In this document: piece after piece, positions 1 through 7,269 of the stretch
Layout: every line of letters starts with the position of its first letter
How positions within the stretch are numbered: the stretch's first letter is position 1
From: Selenomonadaceae bacterium
GTDB taxonomy: Bacteria; Bacillota; Negativicutes; Selenomonadales; Selenomonadaceae
NCBI GenBank assembly: GCA_017527075.1
Contig: JAFXQM010000018.1
Coordinates: forward strand, 1 to 64,000
Direction: 5' to 3'
Length of the DNA stretch: 64,000 nt
Notes under the pieces: generated by a model
Databases searched by the model: none
What the model was told of the DNA's origin: nothing
What the model saw: the letters and a program-made list of their open reading frames with translations, nothing else
Made by a program: the position numbers and the translations under genes

Positions 1-369
1 CATGTCCTCCTCAACGAGAGAATGCAACTTTTGAAAGTGATATTGACCGGCGGGCAAATTCACGACTCAGAACCGGCTATCGAGCTTCTTAAAAGCGTTG
101 CACTCAAGGGTAAAAAAATTCTCGCGGATATACAGTAGCGAGCAAATTCGCGTTTTCATCGTCGAGCATGGAGCCTTTGCTTGTATCCCCGATAAAGCCA
201 ATTTCAGGATTAAGCATGACTTTGATTCTCAACAGTACAAACAACGCAATATCGTCGAGCGTTTTTTCAGCGAATCAAAAATTACCGCCACGTCTCCACT
301 CGTTACGACAAATTGGCTCTTTGCTTTTTCAATTTCGTTTTACTTGCTGCTTGTGTTATTCACTTTTAA
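1..369 (+). pseudogene. IS5-family (IS427-like) transposase remnant, 3' end
   Basis: C-terminal part of an IS5-type DDE transposase; the element begins before the window. Three pieces in two frames together give the family sequence: 1 to about 129 (ends KILAD), about 128-267 (SSEQIRVFIVEHGA, then YKQRNIVERFF), and 268-369 (RIKNYRHVSTRYDKLA, stop TAA at 367). YKQRNxVERFF followed by RYDKLA is the IS5 signature around the catalytic Glu. The first join has lost a few bases near 130; the second lacks one T from the T-run at 262-267. Two frameshifts make it inactive. The terminal inverted repeat and target duplication cannot be identified here. Confidence 0.85.
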
Positions 370-397
370 TTTACCAACAACCCCTAAACATAGTGGC

Positions 398-694
398 ATG
401 AACGAAAAAAGTATTGAAAAAGTTTTTGAGCATGTTTTTATAAAAGAGCATTACTTGAGAACAGGCTTGGGACGCTTCCCGCCAGATTATGAAATGGCGG
501 AATCTTTTAAACGCCTTGAAGATGGTACAGACATTCAATTACACGACCGCCTTCTGCCGAAACATGAATGGTTGGAATTAGGGTTGATGAGACGCTATAA
601 TTACGATTATAATAAAGCTCATAGAATAACTGAGCGTAAGTACAACTACAGTGTCGCTTTGACTAAATGGCTTAAAGAAAGAGGTGATTGGTGA
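398..694 (+). CDS. Small toxin-tail-like protein of phage/polymorphic-toxin type (98 aa)
   Basis: Starts at ATG 398, 29 bases after the transposase remnant; no close ribosome site is obvious, so it may itself be the cut-off 3' end of a larger gene. The sequence is polar, with FPPDYEMAESFKRLEDG, then LLPKHEWLELGLM, then RKYNYSVALTKWL. From memory this layout (DPDYDMAxSWxRL, KHExLExxLM, KYNY) occurs at the C-termini of phage minor-capsid or polymorphic-toxin proteins; I cannot confirm it by search. It overlaps the next gene by one base (TGATG), as toxin/immunity partners often do. Function unproven. Confidence 0.6.
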   Translation: MNEKSIEKVFEHVFIKEHYLRTGLGRFPPDYEMAESFKRLEDGTDIQLHDRLLPKHEWLELGLMRRYNYDYNKAHRITERKYNYSVALTKWLKERGDW

Positions 695-939
695 TGGAGT
701 GGGTGGAAGTCGTCGAAAGAACAGCCAGCTACATAAAATTACGATATTACCCTGAACAAAATGCGGCAATAGGCGAATATGGTGAACTTACTTATTTTTT
801 TTCGTCTGGCAAATGGGTATTTGATAAAATTCACGGTGGTTATCCTCGGAATTATGCAATGCACGCTTGCAATTTTGCTCGTTTACGTTATGAAAAAGGC
901 GAAGAAATTCCACGGGCAGGTTTTGTGGGTTGGTATTGA
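694..939 (+). CDS. Putative immunity-like partner protein (81 aa)
   Basis: ATG 694 overlaps the stop of the preceding gene by one base, and GAGGTG about 8 bases upstream fits a ribosome site; a TTG at 688 is less likely. The protein has WVEVVERTASYIKLRYYPEQ near the start and ends in FVGWY. Small proteins with a YYPEQN core and a terminal WY are, as I recall, found beside phage-borne toxin-like domains in Firmicutes. Pairing with the upstream gene by overlap supports joint expression. No enzyme motif or membrane segment is visible; the function is unknown. Confidence 0.6.
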   Translation: MEWVEVVERTASYIKLRYYPEQNAAIGEYGELTYFFSSGKWVFDKIHGGYPRNYAMHACNFARLRYEKGEEIPRAGFVGWY

Positions 940-948
940 GACTTAGAG

Positions 949-969
949 AAAAAAGCCGCACGAGGCGGC
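949..969 (-). terminator. Intrinsic terminator of the small-peptide transcript
   Basis: On the minus strand GCCGC-ctcgt-GCGGC is followed by TTTTTT. It lies 20 bases beyond the stop of the 23-codon ORF, so it would end the transcript carrying both small peptides. Confidence 0.7.
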
Positions 970-988
970 AAAGGAGCGATTTAACTTT

Positions 989-1060
989 TTACGAGAATAA
1001 AGCAATGATTAGTGCCGTAACGGAACAAATGAATGCGGCGTGATTCAAAAAATTTTGCAT
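989..1060 (-). CDS. Candidate 23-aa hydrophobic peptide
   Basis: ATG at 1060, stop TAA at 991-989. The peptide is one short membrane-type segment (FICSVTALIIALF) after a polar start MQNFLNH. It resembles the C-terminal half of the upstream 41-aa peptide: both show H-x-x-F, then SV, then ALI.LF. No good ribosome site precedes it, so translation is uncertain; coupling or a structured mRNA would be needed. Size and hydrophobicity fit type I toxin or holin-like peptides, but that is inference only. Confidence 0.4.
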   Translation of the reverse strand: MQNFLNHAAFICSVTALIIALFS

Positions 1061-1127
1061 ATTTAGGATTATGTTGAAGATTGAACCGCCTAAGGCTGTG
1101 GGAGGCGTTGAACCTCCCTGAGTGCTG

Positions 1128-1253
1128 TTACTGAAGTGCCTTAAACAGCATTATCAGCGCGGCGGTCAAGTTAATGACTGATGTTGCGAACGGCTCGTGA
1201 CGTTTAAATGCAACGGACGCTTTGCTGAGCACCTTGCCAAATTTCTTCAACAT
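1128..1253 (-). CDS. Candidate 41-aa membrane peptide
   Basis: ATG at 1253 with a strong ribosome site (GGAGGT, complement of 1264-1269) ten bases upstream; stop TAA at 1130-1128. A basic amphipathic N-terminus (MLKKFGKVLSKASVAFKRH) precedes a hydrophobic segment (INLTAALIMLFKAL). A GGGAGG/CCTCCC inverted repeat lies just downstream at about 1100-1118. It shares a short pattern with the 23-aa ORF that follows on the same strand. The good ribosome site makes it likely to be translated; the role (toxin, holin-like or signal peptide) is unknown. Confidence 0.5.
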   Translation of the reverse strand: MLKKFGKVLSKASVAFKRHEPFATSVINLTAALIMLFKALQ

Positions 1254-1283
1254 AACTTATAGCACCTCCAGTCTTTTTTTTGA

Positions 1284-1312
1284 TTGACAAGGCGTAAGGC
1301 ATTTGATGCAAT
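1284..1312 (+). promoter_or_regulatory. Predicted sigma-A-type promoter
   Basis: TTGACA at 1284, a 17-base spacer and TGCAAT at 1307 (four of six consensus bases). It points to the plus strand, diverging from the small-peptide genes, and would start the candidate RNA at about 1319. Confidence 0.5.
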
Positions 1313-1318
1313 GTAAAA

Positions 1319-1428
1319 GAATTGAATGTGCCTCGCGTCTTGCGTGGAAAAGTTTGCGTAATTAATGGTAACATACGCGGGCAGGGGCTGTCGATAGAGA
1401 GCTCTTGCCCTTGGAAACAAGGGTTTTT
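1319..1428 (+). ncRNA. Candidate small RNA or attenuated leader with competing hairpins
   Basis: From the predicted start near 1319 to a terminator at 1428 there is no ORF of note. An 11-bp stem (1379-1389 with 1400-1410, two G-U pairs) uses the same CCC (1408-1410) as the terminator stem CCCTTG-GAAA-CAAGGG, so the two structures exclude each other. That is the layout of an attenuator or a regulated leader; a free small RNA of about 110 nt is the alternative. No known riboswitch consensus was recognised. Confidence 0.4.
1408..1428 (+). terminator. Intrinsic terminator with GAAA tetraloop
   Basis: CCCTTG (1408-1413), loop GAAA, CAAGGG (1418-1423), then five Ts. Its left arm overlaps the 3' arm of a preceding long hairpin. 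Confidence 0.75.
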
Positions 1429-1475
1429 GAATTTTATAGGCGTTGAAAAAATTCCACGTCGATAAACCGCTGACC

Positions 1476-1527
1476 TGATATCATTTTAAATGATGTCAGA
1501 TATTTGCTCACTTCGGTGGGCTTTTTT
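1476..1527 (+). terminator. Hairpin followed by UUCG-loop terminator
   Basis: A 9-bp stem at 1476-1498 is followed by GCTCAC-TTCG-GTGGGC at 1506-1521 and six Ts. It lies upstream of the 80-aa gene, so the in-frame extension of that gene to 1504 would run through a terminator and is not believed. Confidence 0.7.
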
Positions 1528-1593
1528 ATTGGAGTGATTGAAGTGTTGGGTTATGCATTTACTTGGTTGACAAATTCAGAGGAGGAAAAAATT

Positions 1594-1836
1594 ATGTTTG
1601 GGAAATTGAACTTGGAAGAATTCACGGGGCTCACGAGCATGCCGCAGAGGGCAGCTTCCGCGTGGTCGGGCGCGTGTGAGGGATTGGTCGGCGCGACTCA
1701 GCCGGTCAAAGGCGTGAACTACTACTTCATCGCCGAGCAGACGCTCACAACACATCCGATTATCCGTCGCGTGGTTAAACTCGTCATTAACGAATTCGAG
1801 GGCAAGTATGAACTCGTCGACGTCACGGAGATTTAA
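1594..1836 (+). CDS. Small protein with cystatin-like QxVxG motif (80 aa)
   Basis: ATG 1594 follows GGAGG (1581-1585) by eight bases; the earlier in-frame start at 1504 is rejected because a terminator lies between. The protein has ACEGLVGATQPVKGVNYYF, then AEQTLTTHP and VVKLVINEFEGKYEL. QPVKGVNYYF matches the QxVxG-xNY hairpin of cystatin cysteine-protease inhibitors, and the order (helix, QxVxG strand, later strands) fits that fold. Similar small AEQTL proteins exist in Firmicutes as far as I recall. No signal peptide, so it would act in the cytoplasm. Inhibitor activity is only an inference. Confidence 0.65.
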   Translation: MFGKLNLEEFTGLTSMPQRAASAWSGACEGLVGATQPVKGVNYYFIAEQTLTTHPIIRRVVKLVINEFEGKYELVDVTEI

Positions 1837-1838
1837 AT

Positions 1839-2023
1839 CATGAAACTCACGGCAAGATAGCCAAGCGTGACGACGAAAAATTTCTGGTGTTCGGCTGGGC
1901 GTCGATGACGGACGTGACCGACAGCCAAGGCGACGTAATTTCAATCGGCACGCCGGAGAAAGCCGCGTATGATTTTGTGCTGCATGGTCGTACTTCGGCT
2001 TGGCTGAAGACGCGCTTGACATC
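1839..2023 (+). pseudogene. Phage XkdF-like serine protease fragment
   Basis: Frame 3 reads KIAKRDDEKFLVFGWAS, then TDSQGDVISI and PEKAAYDFVLHGRT. The pattern 'GWAS...DSQGD.I...EKAA.DFVL..R' is the N-terminal core of the XkdF putative phage prohead protease. No start codon with a ribosome site precedes it and the similarity ends after HGRT, where sequence runs into a terminator. About 60 codons of a family several hundred residues long remain, so this is a prophage relic. It lies directly after the 80-aa gene. Confidence 0.65.
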
Positions 2024-2051
2024 AAAAAAACCTCCACTTGGGAGGTTTTTT
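2024..2051. terminator. Bidirectional intrinsic terminator
   Basis: A-run, AACCTCC-acttg-GGAGGTT, T-run. It serves floA on the minus strand (45 bases beyond its stop) and reads from the left. Confidence 0.8.
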
Positions 2052-2095
2052 CGGTCTGACAAGCCTGAAAAATTTTTTATCACGAGTCCCGCAAT

Positions 2096-3088
2096 TTATT
2101 TCTGAATGGGAAGATTTTTTCTGCCCTTGCCGACTTCGCTGACGGCCTTGCGCATTTCCGTGTCGGATTGAACGTTCATCATGTTGTAATAATCCATGAC
2201 GCCCAAGTTGCCGGCTTTGAAGGCCTCCGCCATGGCGTGAGGAACTTCCGCCTGAGCCTCGACGACCTTTGCCTCCATTTCCTGCGTGTAAGCTTTCATC
2301 TCCTGCTCTTTGGCGACTGCCATCGCGCGACGCTCTTCCGCCTTTGCCTGCGCGATTCGTTTATCCGCCTCGGCCTGATCCGTTTGAAGTTGCGCGCCGA
2401 TATTCCGTCCGACATCCACGTCTGCAATGTCAATCGACAAAATTTCAAAGGCAGTGCCCGCGTCGAGACCTTTGCCCAAAACTGTTTTGGAAATGTCGTC
2501 GGGGCTCTCCAAAACGTCTGTGTGTTTCTCGGAGCTGCCGACCGTGGTGACGATGCCTTCGCCGACACGCGCGATAATCGTCGGCTCGCCCGCACCGCCG
2601 ACCAAGCGGTCAATGTTCGCCCGAACCGTGACGCGCGCTTTGATTTTTAATTCGATACCGTTCTTGGCAACGGCGGAGACCACGGGCGTTTCGATGACTT
2701 TCGGGTTGACGCTCATTTGAACCGCTTCCAAAACATCACGACCCGCCAAGTCAATCGCCGCCGACCGCTCGAACGGCAAAACGATTTGCGCGCGCTGCGA
2801 GGCAATCAACGCGTCAACAACTTTGTCGACGTTGCCGCCGGCAAGGTAGTGAGCCTCCAGCTGATTGACGTTGACGTCGAGCCCCGCCTTGTTCGCTTTT
2901 ATCAGCGGCATGACAATTTTTGCGGGAGGCACGCGGCGCATTCTCATTCCAATCAGCGTGAAAATCCCGACGTGAACATCAGCCGCCAACGCAGAAATCC
3001 ACAGCCCGATTGGCACGAAGTGCAAGAAGACCCCCGCGATTATCAAACCCATCAGCACAAAAAATCCTGAGCCGATTAAAACATCCAT
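2096..3088 (-). CDS. floA: Flotillin-like protein FloA
   Basis: 330 aa, the usual FloA length. Residues 1-50 hold two hydrophobic segments forming the membrane hairpin; then the SPFH/band-7-like region ([39 protein letters not shown]) and a coiled-coil rich in Glu/Ala ([18 protein letters not shown]), ending in the FloA-type tail. FloA scaffolds functional membrane microdomains. ATG 3088 has AAAGGAGG nine bases upstream. It is the last gene on this strand before a terminator, 30 bases after the preceding small secreted protein; its usual nfeD partner is not adjacent. Confidence 0.93.
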   Translation of the reverse strand: MDVLIGSGFFVLMGLIIAGVFLHFVPIGLWISALAADVHVGIFTLIGMRMRRVPPAKIVMPLIKANKAGLDVNVNQLEAHYLAGGNVDKVVDALIASQRAQIVLPFERSAAIDLAGRDVLEAVQMSVNPKVIETPVVSAVAKNGIELKIKARVTVRANIDRLVGGAGEPTIIARVGEGIVTTVGSSEKHTDVLESPDDISKTVLGKGLDAGTAFEILSIDIADVDVGRNIGAQLQTDQAEADKRIAQAKAEERRAMAVAKEQEMKAYTQEMEAKVVEAQAEVPHAMAEAFKAGNLGVMDYYNMMNVQSDTEMRKAVSEVGKGRKNLPIQK

Positions 3089-3117
3089 AATTCAAAACCT
3101 CCTTTGTAAGGGACAAG

Positions 3118-3681
3118 TCAATTCATCGTCGCCGTCAGCGTGTTCAAGTTTCCTTCCTCGGAAATGGAAAACTTCACGCCGTCGGTTACGACCGTGCCCG
3201 AAGAATTTTCCGCAGTCAATTCGTTCATCAAAGTTTGCGGATTGACTTCGGGCGCAATGCTCTTGACGAACGCCGTCATCAACCAAATTGTAAAAATCGA
3301 TTCGTCTCTCTCTTCGGGCGTCGTGTAGTAGAAGCTGAGCACTTCAAATTTTCCGTCCGCCGCCAGCCGCCCGACGACCGCCACGCGATAATCGCCGAAA
3401 ATGTTCGTGAACGTGTCGCCGATAATTTGATAATTCTTGACCAGGAACAGGTGCTCCATGGCGGAAACGTCGTCGGTGCCCATGGCCTCTTTGAGAATCG
3501 GAATGACCCGCGCGTTGAATTTTTCTTTGAAGCCCGCGGCGTCGAGCGCGAACGTCGATTGAGTTTGAACTTGCCCGACGTCGAAAAACATTTTGTCGAG
3601 TTGCGTGCCGCTGAACGGAACCGCCTCCGCCTGCGCGGACAAAAGCAGGAAGGCAATCGCCGCCACGAAAAATTTTTTCAA
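3118..3681 (-). CDS. Small exported protein, paralogue of its upstream neighbour (187 aa)
   Basis: Starts at TTG 3681 (ribosome site AGGAGG about eight bases upstream) overlapping the preceding stop by four bases (TTGA). Residues 1-20 are a signal peptide (KKFFVAAIAFLLLSAQAEA, probable cleavage after AEA). The mature part aligns along its length with the 178-aa product of the gene before it: MEHLFLVKNYQ versus MEKLFLIGDFL, and VKFSISEEGN versus VNFSISAEDN. The family is not known to me; no catalytic motif is evident. Likely acts outside the cytoplasmic membrane. Confidence 0.75.
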   Translation of the reverse strand: MKKFFVAAIAFLLLSAQAEAVPFSGTQLDKMFFDVGQVQTQSTFALDAAGFKEKFNARVIPILKEAMGTDDVSAMEHLFLVKNYQIIGDTFTNIFGDYRVAVVGRLAADGKFEVLSFYYTTPEERDESIFTIWLMTAFVKSIAPEVNPQTLMNELTAENSSGTVVTDGVKFSISEEGNLNTLTATMN

Positions 3682-4214
3682 GCTGAAACCTCCTCATGTG
3701 CTCCGGCCGTCACGAAAGTTATGTTGTCCTCCGCCGAGATTGAAAAGTTCACGCCGCCCGAAAATTTTTTGCCCGAAGCCGACAGCTCCCGTAAAAATTT
3801 TTCGGCGTCAACGGCGGGCAACAAAACTTTCACGAAGCCGACGAGAATCATCGACGACAAAATATTTTCCTCATTGGTTTCGGGCTGCGTGTAAGCGCAA
3901 ACCAAAATTTTGAATCGGTCGTCGCCCGTGCCGCCCGCGCCGAGAATCGCCGTCCTCTCTCCGAAAAGGTTGAAGAAAAATTTTCCGCTCGGCAACTCGA
4001 AGACTTGAAGGAAGTCACCAATCAAAAAAAGTTTTTCCATGACCTCGGCTTCTTCCGCGTCGTCGAAGGGACATTGACTCAGGAAAGTTTTCATCTCGGC
4101 GTTAAAATTTTTTTGCAGGGCGTCGAAGTCAATCGGGAGCGACGCAGCGTTTGCGGGAAAATTTTCGTCGACAAACTTCATCAGCGTGTCAATCTGCCCG
4201 CTCGTGAACTTCAT
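3678..4214 (-). CDS. Cytoplasmic paralogue of the exported neighbour (178 aa)
   Basis: ATG 4214; no signal peptide. Shares with the next gene the core MEKLFLIGDF, a central NLFGER/NIFGDY block, YTQPETNEENILSS versus YTTPEERDESIFTI, and NFSISAEDNITFVTAG near the end. The two genes overlap by four bases, so they are made together and differ mainly in that one is exported. This points to tandem duplication followed by gain or loss of a signal peptide. Function unknown. Confidence 0.75.
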   Translation of the reverse strand: MKFTSGQIDTLMKFVDENFPANAASLPIDFDALQKNFNAEMKTFLSQCPFDDAEEAEVMEKLFLIGDFLQVFELPSGKFFFNLFGERTAILGAGGTGDDRFKILVCAYTQPETNEENILSSMILVGFVKVLLPAVDAEKFLRELSASGKKFSGGVNFSISAEDNITFVTAGAHEEVSA

Positions 4215-4220
4215 CGCGAA

Positions 4221-5678
4221 TCATCCCTTCGCCGCCAAGTAATCCTCCAAAATTTTTCTCTTGGCAATCTTGCCCGTCGAAGTGCGCGGAATTTCTTCAA
4301 GGCAATGGAACTCGCGCGGCACTTTGTACAGCGCAAGATTTTTCTGCAAAAATTTTTTCAGCTCGCGCGTGTCGACCTTCGCGCCGTCCTGAACTTCAAA
4401 GAAGCACGCGCCGACCTGTCCGCGCAATTTGTCGTCGACGCCGATAACCGCCGCGTCCTTTATGCCGGGGAATTGGTAGACGACCTCTTCGACCTCGCGC
4501 GGGTAAATGTTCTCGCCCATGCTGATAATCAATTCTTTGATTCGGTTGACGATGTAATAGTAGCCGTCCTCGTCGACCTTGCCGACGTCGCCTGTGTGCA
4601 GCCAGCCGTGCTCGTCGAGAGTCTCGGCCGTCGCCTGCGGATTTTTCCAGTAGCCGAGCATGACCTGTCCGCCGCGCACCCAAACTTCACCGACCTCGCC
4701 CTGCGCCACGTCGTTGCCGTCCTCGTCGACCAAACGAACTTCCGTGCCCGCGAGAAGTTTTCCGCAGGAGCCCTGCCGCTCTTCGCCGTGAGGAGTGAGG
4801 AAGACTGCGGGCGACGCCTCCGACAAGCCGTAACCTTCGGCAATCGGCTGACCGAATTTCTTTTTGAACTCGTCGACGATTTTATCGGGCAGAGTCGTGC
4901 CGCCGCTCATGAAGAATCGAACGCTTTTAAAGTCTTCGGGCTTGGCAAGACCCGTGACCAATTTGAAAATCGACGGCACCGCGATTATGTCGGTTATCTG
5001 CTGTTCGCGAACCATGTCGACCATGTCCTTGGGTTTGAAGACGCGCATGACGTGAGCCGCCGCCCCGCGATAGAAAGTGTTGAGCACGGCGCACGTCCAC
5101 TCGAAGCAATGATACATGGGCAGCACGCACAGGACGCGGCAGTCGCGGCGGCATTTGAAGACTTCGCACTGGCGAGTGTTGCAGACAAGATTGTTGTGAG
5201 AGAGAATCGCGCCTTTGGGGTTGCCGGTCGTGCCCGAAGTGTAAATGATGACGCACGGACTGTCCGCGGAGAAATCGGCGGGCAAGGCGGGAGCGTCGGG
5301 CGAATCCGCGTCACCGAAGGTCGCGATATCATGTTGAACGACGTTAAGCTCCTCCTCGAACGTCAGCGGCTCGTAAGTGAGCAAATGTTTGACGCCGGCG
5401 TTTTGGATGATGTAAGCGGTTTCGCGTGAGCTGAGCTGGAAATTTATCGGGACGTTGATTGCGCCCAGCGAAGTCGTCGCGAAGTACGCGTAAATGAATT
5501 CCAAGCTGTTGCGAGAAAAAATTCCGACGCGGTCGCTTTGACGGATGCCCAGTTCGTAAAGGCGGTTGCGATATTTTTTTATGCCCTGCTTGAGTTGCGC
5601 GTAAGTTATCCGCCGCCCCTCGTCGACGACGGCGATATCCTCCTCGCGCCCGTTGTTTATAATTTCATGAACCAACAA
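4221..5678 (-). CDS. AMP-forming acyl-CoA synthetase (long-chain fatty acid-CoA ligase type)
   Basis: ANL-superfamily enzyme that activates a carboxylic acid with ATP and joins it to CoA. Visible motifs: IIYTSGTTGNPKGAILSH (P-loop A3), the GGTTLP block, EGYGLSEASP (A5), LHTGDVG (A7) with the following YYYIVNRIKELI linker, and the C-terminal lysine region TSTGKIAKR (A10). 485 aa from TTG 5678, chosen because AAGGAG lies ten bases before it and family members start LVHE; an ATG at 5702 would place that site inside the gene. Likely role is fatty acid uptake or membrane lipid recycling. Substrate cannot be read from sequence. Confidence 0.88.
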   Translation of the reverse strand: MLVHEIINNGREEDIAVVDEGRRITYAQLKQGIKKYRNRLYELGIRQSDRVGIFSRNSLEFIYAYFATTSLGAINVPINFQLSSRETAYIIQNAGVKHLLTYEPLTFEEELNVVQHDIATFGDADSPDAPALPADFSADSPCVIIYTSGTTGNPKGAILSHNNLVCNTRQCEVFKCRRDCRVLCVLPMYHCFEWTCAVLNTFYRGAAAHVMRVFKPKDMVDMVREQQITDIIAVPSIFKLVTGLAKPEDFKSVRFFMSGGTTLPDKIVDEFKKKFGQPIAEGYGLSEASPAVFLTPHGEERQGSCGKLLAGTEVRLVDEDGNDVAQGEVGEVWVRGGQVMLGYWKNPQATAETLDEHGWLHTGDVGKVDEDGYYYIVNRIKELIISMGENIYPREVEEVVYQFPGIKDAAVIGVDDKLRGQVGACFFEVQDGAKVDTRELKKFLQKNLALYKVPREFHCLEEIPRTSTGKIAKRKILEDYLAAKG

Positions 5679-5711
5679 ATCAGTTGCTCTCCTTTCCATC
5701 AATCAGACAGC

Positions 5712-6443
5712 TCACTTCGGTGCCAATGACTTTCTGTACCTGACGTACTCAAAAAATTTTTCGGGATTGGAATTAACGACAAGCTCTTCGGGGAAATTAT
5801 TTTCCGCCAAAACTTTTTGACTGAGTTCGTGATTGCCGACGTCCTGCTCCACGTGCGCGTCCGAGCCCATGATAATTTCCGCGCCGTATTTCTTGCACAG
5901 CGTCAGCATTTCCCGCGCCGCCTTATCAGAGCCGCGGCGGTGGCTGCCCGCGTAATACGAGCTGTTGTTTATCTCCAGCAGGACGTGATTATCTTTTGCG
6001 GCACGAACGACGGCTTCGAAGTCAATCGGGTAATTCGGATTGTCGGGGTGCCCGATTATCACGACGTAAGGGTTGCGCATTGCTCCGATTATCGCCGCCG
6101 TGTTTTCCGCCAAGCTGCCCGGGTCAATGCACGGGTTGTGCAAGCTGGCAATCGCGTAGTCGATTCGTTTCAAAATTTGCGCGGGGAGGTCGGTGCTGCC
6201 CGAAAAGTCGATTATGTTCAGCTCCGCGCCCATGGCAATTTTTATTCCGTCGAGTTCGCGGCGAATCACTTTGAAGTTCAAAAAAGAAAAATCGTGCGTC
6301 GCGCCCGGCATCTTCGGCGCGTGGTCGGCGAAACCAATCAGCTCCAAATTTTTTTTCCGAGCGGCGGCAATGCATTCGCCAATCGTGCTGTAGGCGTGAC
6401 CGCTGGCCGTCGTGTGAACGTGAACATCAAGGACATCTCTCAT
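5712..6443 (-). CDS. PHP-domain phosphoesterase, YcdX family
   Basis: 243 aa. Metal-binding motifs of the PHP fold: DVHVHTTASGHAYST at residues 6-20, GFADHAP, ELNIIDF, SLHNP, GHPDNPNYP, and MGSDAHVEQDVG near the C-terminus. These are the histidines and aspartates that hold the trinuclear metal centre in YcdX-like phosphatases. ATG 6443 with AAAGGAG 13 bases upstream. First gene of a minus-strand run; it has its own promoter (TATAAT complement at 6471) that faces away from the defence island. Substrate unknown; histidinol-phosphatase is an alternative reading but this subfamily is distinct. Confidence 0.88.
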   Translation of the reverse strand: MRDVLDVHVHTTASGHAYSTIGECIAAARKKNLELIGFADHAPKMPGATHDFSFLNFKVIRRELDGIKIAMGAELNIIDFSGSTDLPAQILKRIDYAIASLHNPCIDPGSLAENTAAIIGAMRNPYVVIIGHPDNPNYPIDFEAVVRAAKDNHVLLEINNSSYYAGSHRRGSDKAAREMLTLCKKYGAEIIMGSDAHVEQDVGNHELSQKVLAENNFPEELVVNSNPEKFFEYVRYRKSLAPK

Positions 6444-6470
6444 AAAAAGTTTTCCGCTCCTTTCGCCGCG

Positions 6471-6499
6471 ATTATATCATAAATCCTTGCCCATGCAAA
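6471..6499 (-). promoter_or_regulatory. Promoter of the PHP phosphatase gene
   Basis: Minus strand TTTGCA, 17 bases, TATAAT, then CGCGGCGAAAGGAG. It overlaps the divergent promoter of the MNT gene, so the two may interfere. Confidence 0.6.
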
Positions 6500-6515
6500 A
6501 ATTTTCGCTTACAAT
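6487..6515 (+). promoter_or_regulatory. Promoter of the HEPN/MNT-restriction island
   Basis: TTGCCC at 6487, 17-base spacer, TACAAT at 6510. The first gene starts 40 bases later. No other promoter was seen up to 12382, which fits a single transcript. Confidence 0.6.
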
Positions 6516-6554
6516 GCCGCCAGAAAATTTTTTTAGCGATTGGAGATGAGCTGG

Positions 6555-6893
6555 ATGAACGCAATACCGCACATGGAAGAAATTTGTCGGCGGGTTGTTG
6601 CTGCCTATCGCAAAGCATACGGCGACGACATCGAAGCGATTTATCTTTACGGTTCATACGCGCGCGGAGACTTCGACGAGGATTCGGACATCGACTTCGC
6701 CGCGATAGTCAAAGGCGACCCGCGCGAGCTGAGCAAAAAGCGCAACGAAATATTGAGCAGCACACTTAGGATGGATTTGGAGCTGGACGTTATAACTTCG
6801 CCGATGGTCATCAGCTCGGAGATTTTCAACACGTACAAGAACGAGGGCGGCTACTACGGAAATATTTTTAAGGAGGGAAAACGGCTTGCGTGA
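6555..6893 (+). CDS. MNT-domain nucleotidyltransferase (antitoxin of a HEPN/MNT pair)
   Basis: 112 aa from ATG 6555 (GGAG nine bases upstream; ATG 6546 is too close). The minimal nucleotidyltransferase motif is intact: GSYARG at residues 33-38 and DSDID with the metal aspartates D45 and D47, ten residues after the Ser. Family members AMPylate and silence the HEPN RNase partner. The next gene is that partner and overlaps by eight bases, its TTG start lying inside this gene's last codons. First gene of a five-gene run that continues with the restriction-like proteins. Confidence 0.88.
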   Translation: MNAIPHMEEICRRVVAAYRKAYGDDIEAIYLYGSYARGDFDEDSDIDFAAIVKGDPRELSKKRNEILSSTLRMDLELDVITSPMVISSEIFNTYKNEGGYYGNIFKEGKRLA

Positions 6894-7269
6894 CCTGACG
6901 AAATACAGATTGGAGACGGCACAAGAGCATTTGGAACTGTCGAAGATTGCTTTGGAAAACGGTTATTTCAAAGGTTCAATCAACCGTTCGTATTATTCCA
7001 TTTTTTCGGCGGCTCGTGCGCTGTTGTCTGAGGATTATGTTGACTTCAAGAAACACTCGGCGGTCATCAGTTATTTTCGTCGTGAATATGTCAAGGCGGG
7101 TGTCTTCGACGCAAAATTTTCCGATTACATTGGCGACGCTTTTGATTTCAGAAACGCTTGTGATTACGCTGATTTTTTTATTGCCTCGCGACAACAGGCG
7201 CAGGAGCAATATGAACACGCGTCGGAGTTTTGCGCGGCGGTGAAAAAATTTTTGGAGGAAGAGAAATGA
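6886..7269 (+). CDS. HEPN-domain protein (putative RNase toxin)
   Basis: 127 aa, UPF0332-type HEPN helical bundle. Starts at TTG 6886 with AGGAGGG eight bases upstream. NRSYYSIFSAARALL at residues 33-47 is the typical HEPN helix, and RNACDY at residues 89-94 gives the RX4(H/Y) position as Tyr, the R...DY form common in this subfamily. Members cleave RNA and are held in check by the MNT partner. Its stop overlaps the ATG of the next gene (ATGA at 7266-7269), tying the pair to the restriction-like genes. Confidence 0.85.
   Translation: MRDLTKYRLETAQEHLELSKIALENGYFKGSINRSYYSIFSAARALLSEDYVDFKKHSAVISYFRREYVKAGVFDAKFSDYIGDAFDFRNACDYADFFIASRQQAQEQYEHASEFCAAVKKFLEEEK

Noticed and set aside
1..369. 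Programmed frameshift in the IS5 transposase
   Set aside because: Two separate lesions, one with several lost bases, fit decay rather than the single slippery site some IS elements use.
1504..1593. Upstream extension of the 80-aa gene
   Set aside because: It would begin inside a UUCG-loop terminator; ATG 1594 has the ribosome site.
4005..5429. 474-codon open frame antisense to the acyl-CoA synthetase
   Set aside because: Mirror of a well-conserved gene on the other strand; no ribosome site, no recognisable motif. Codon use of the true gene leaves the antisense frame open.
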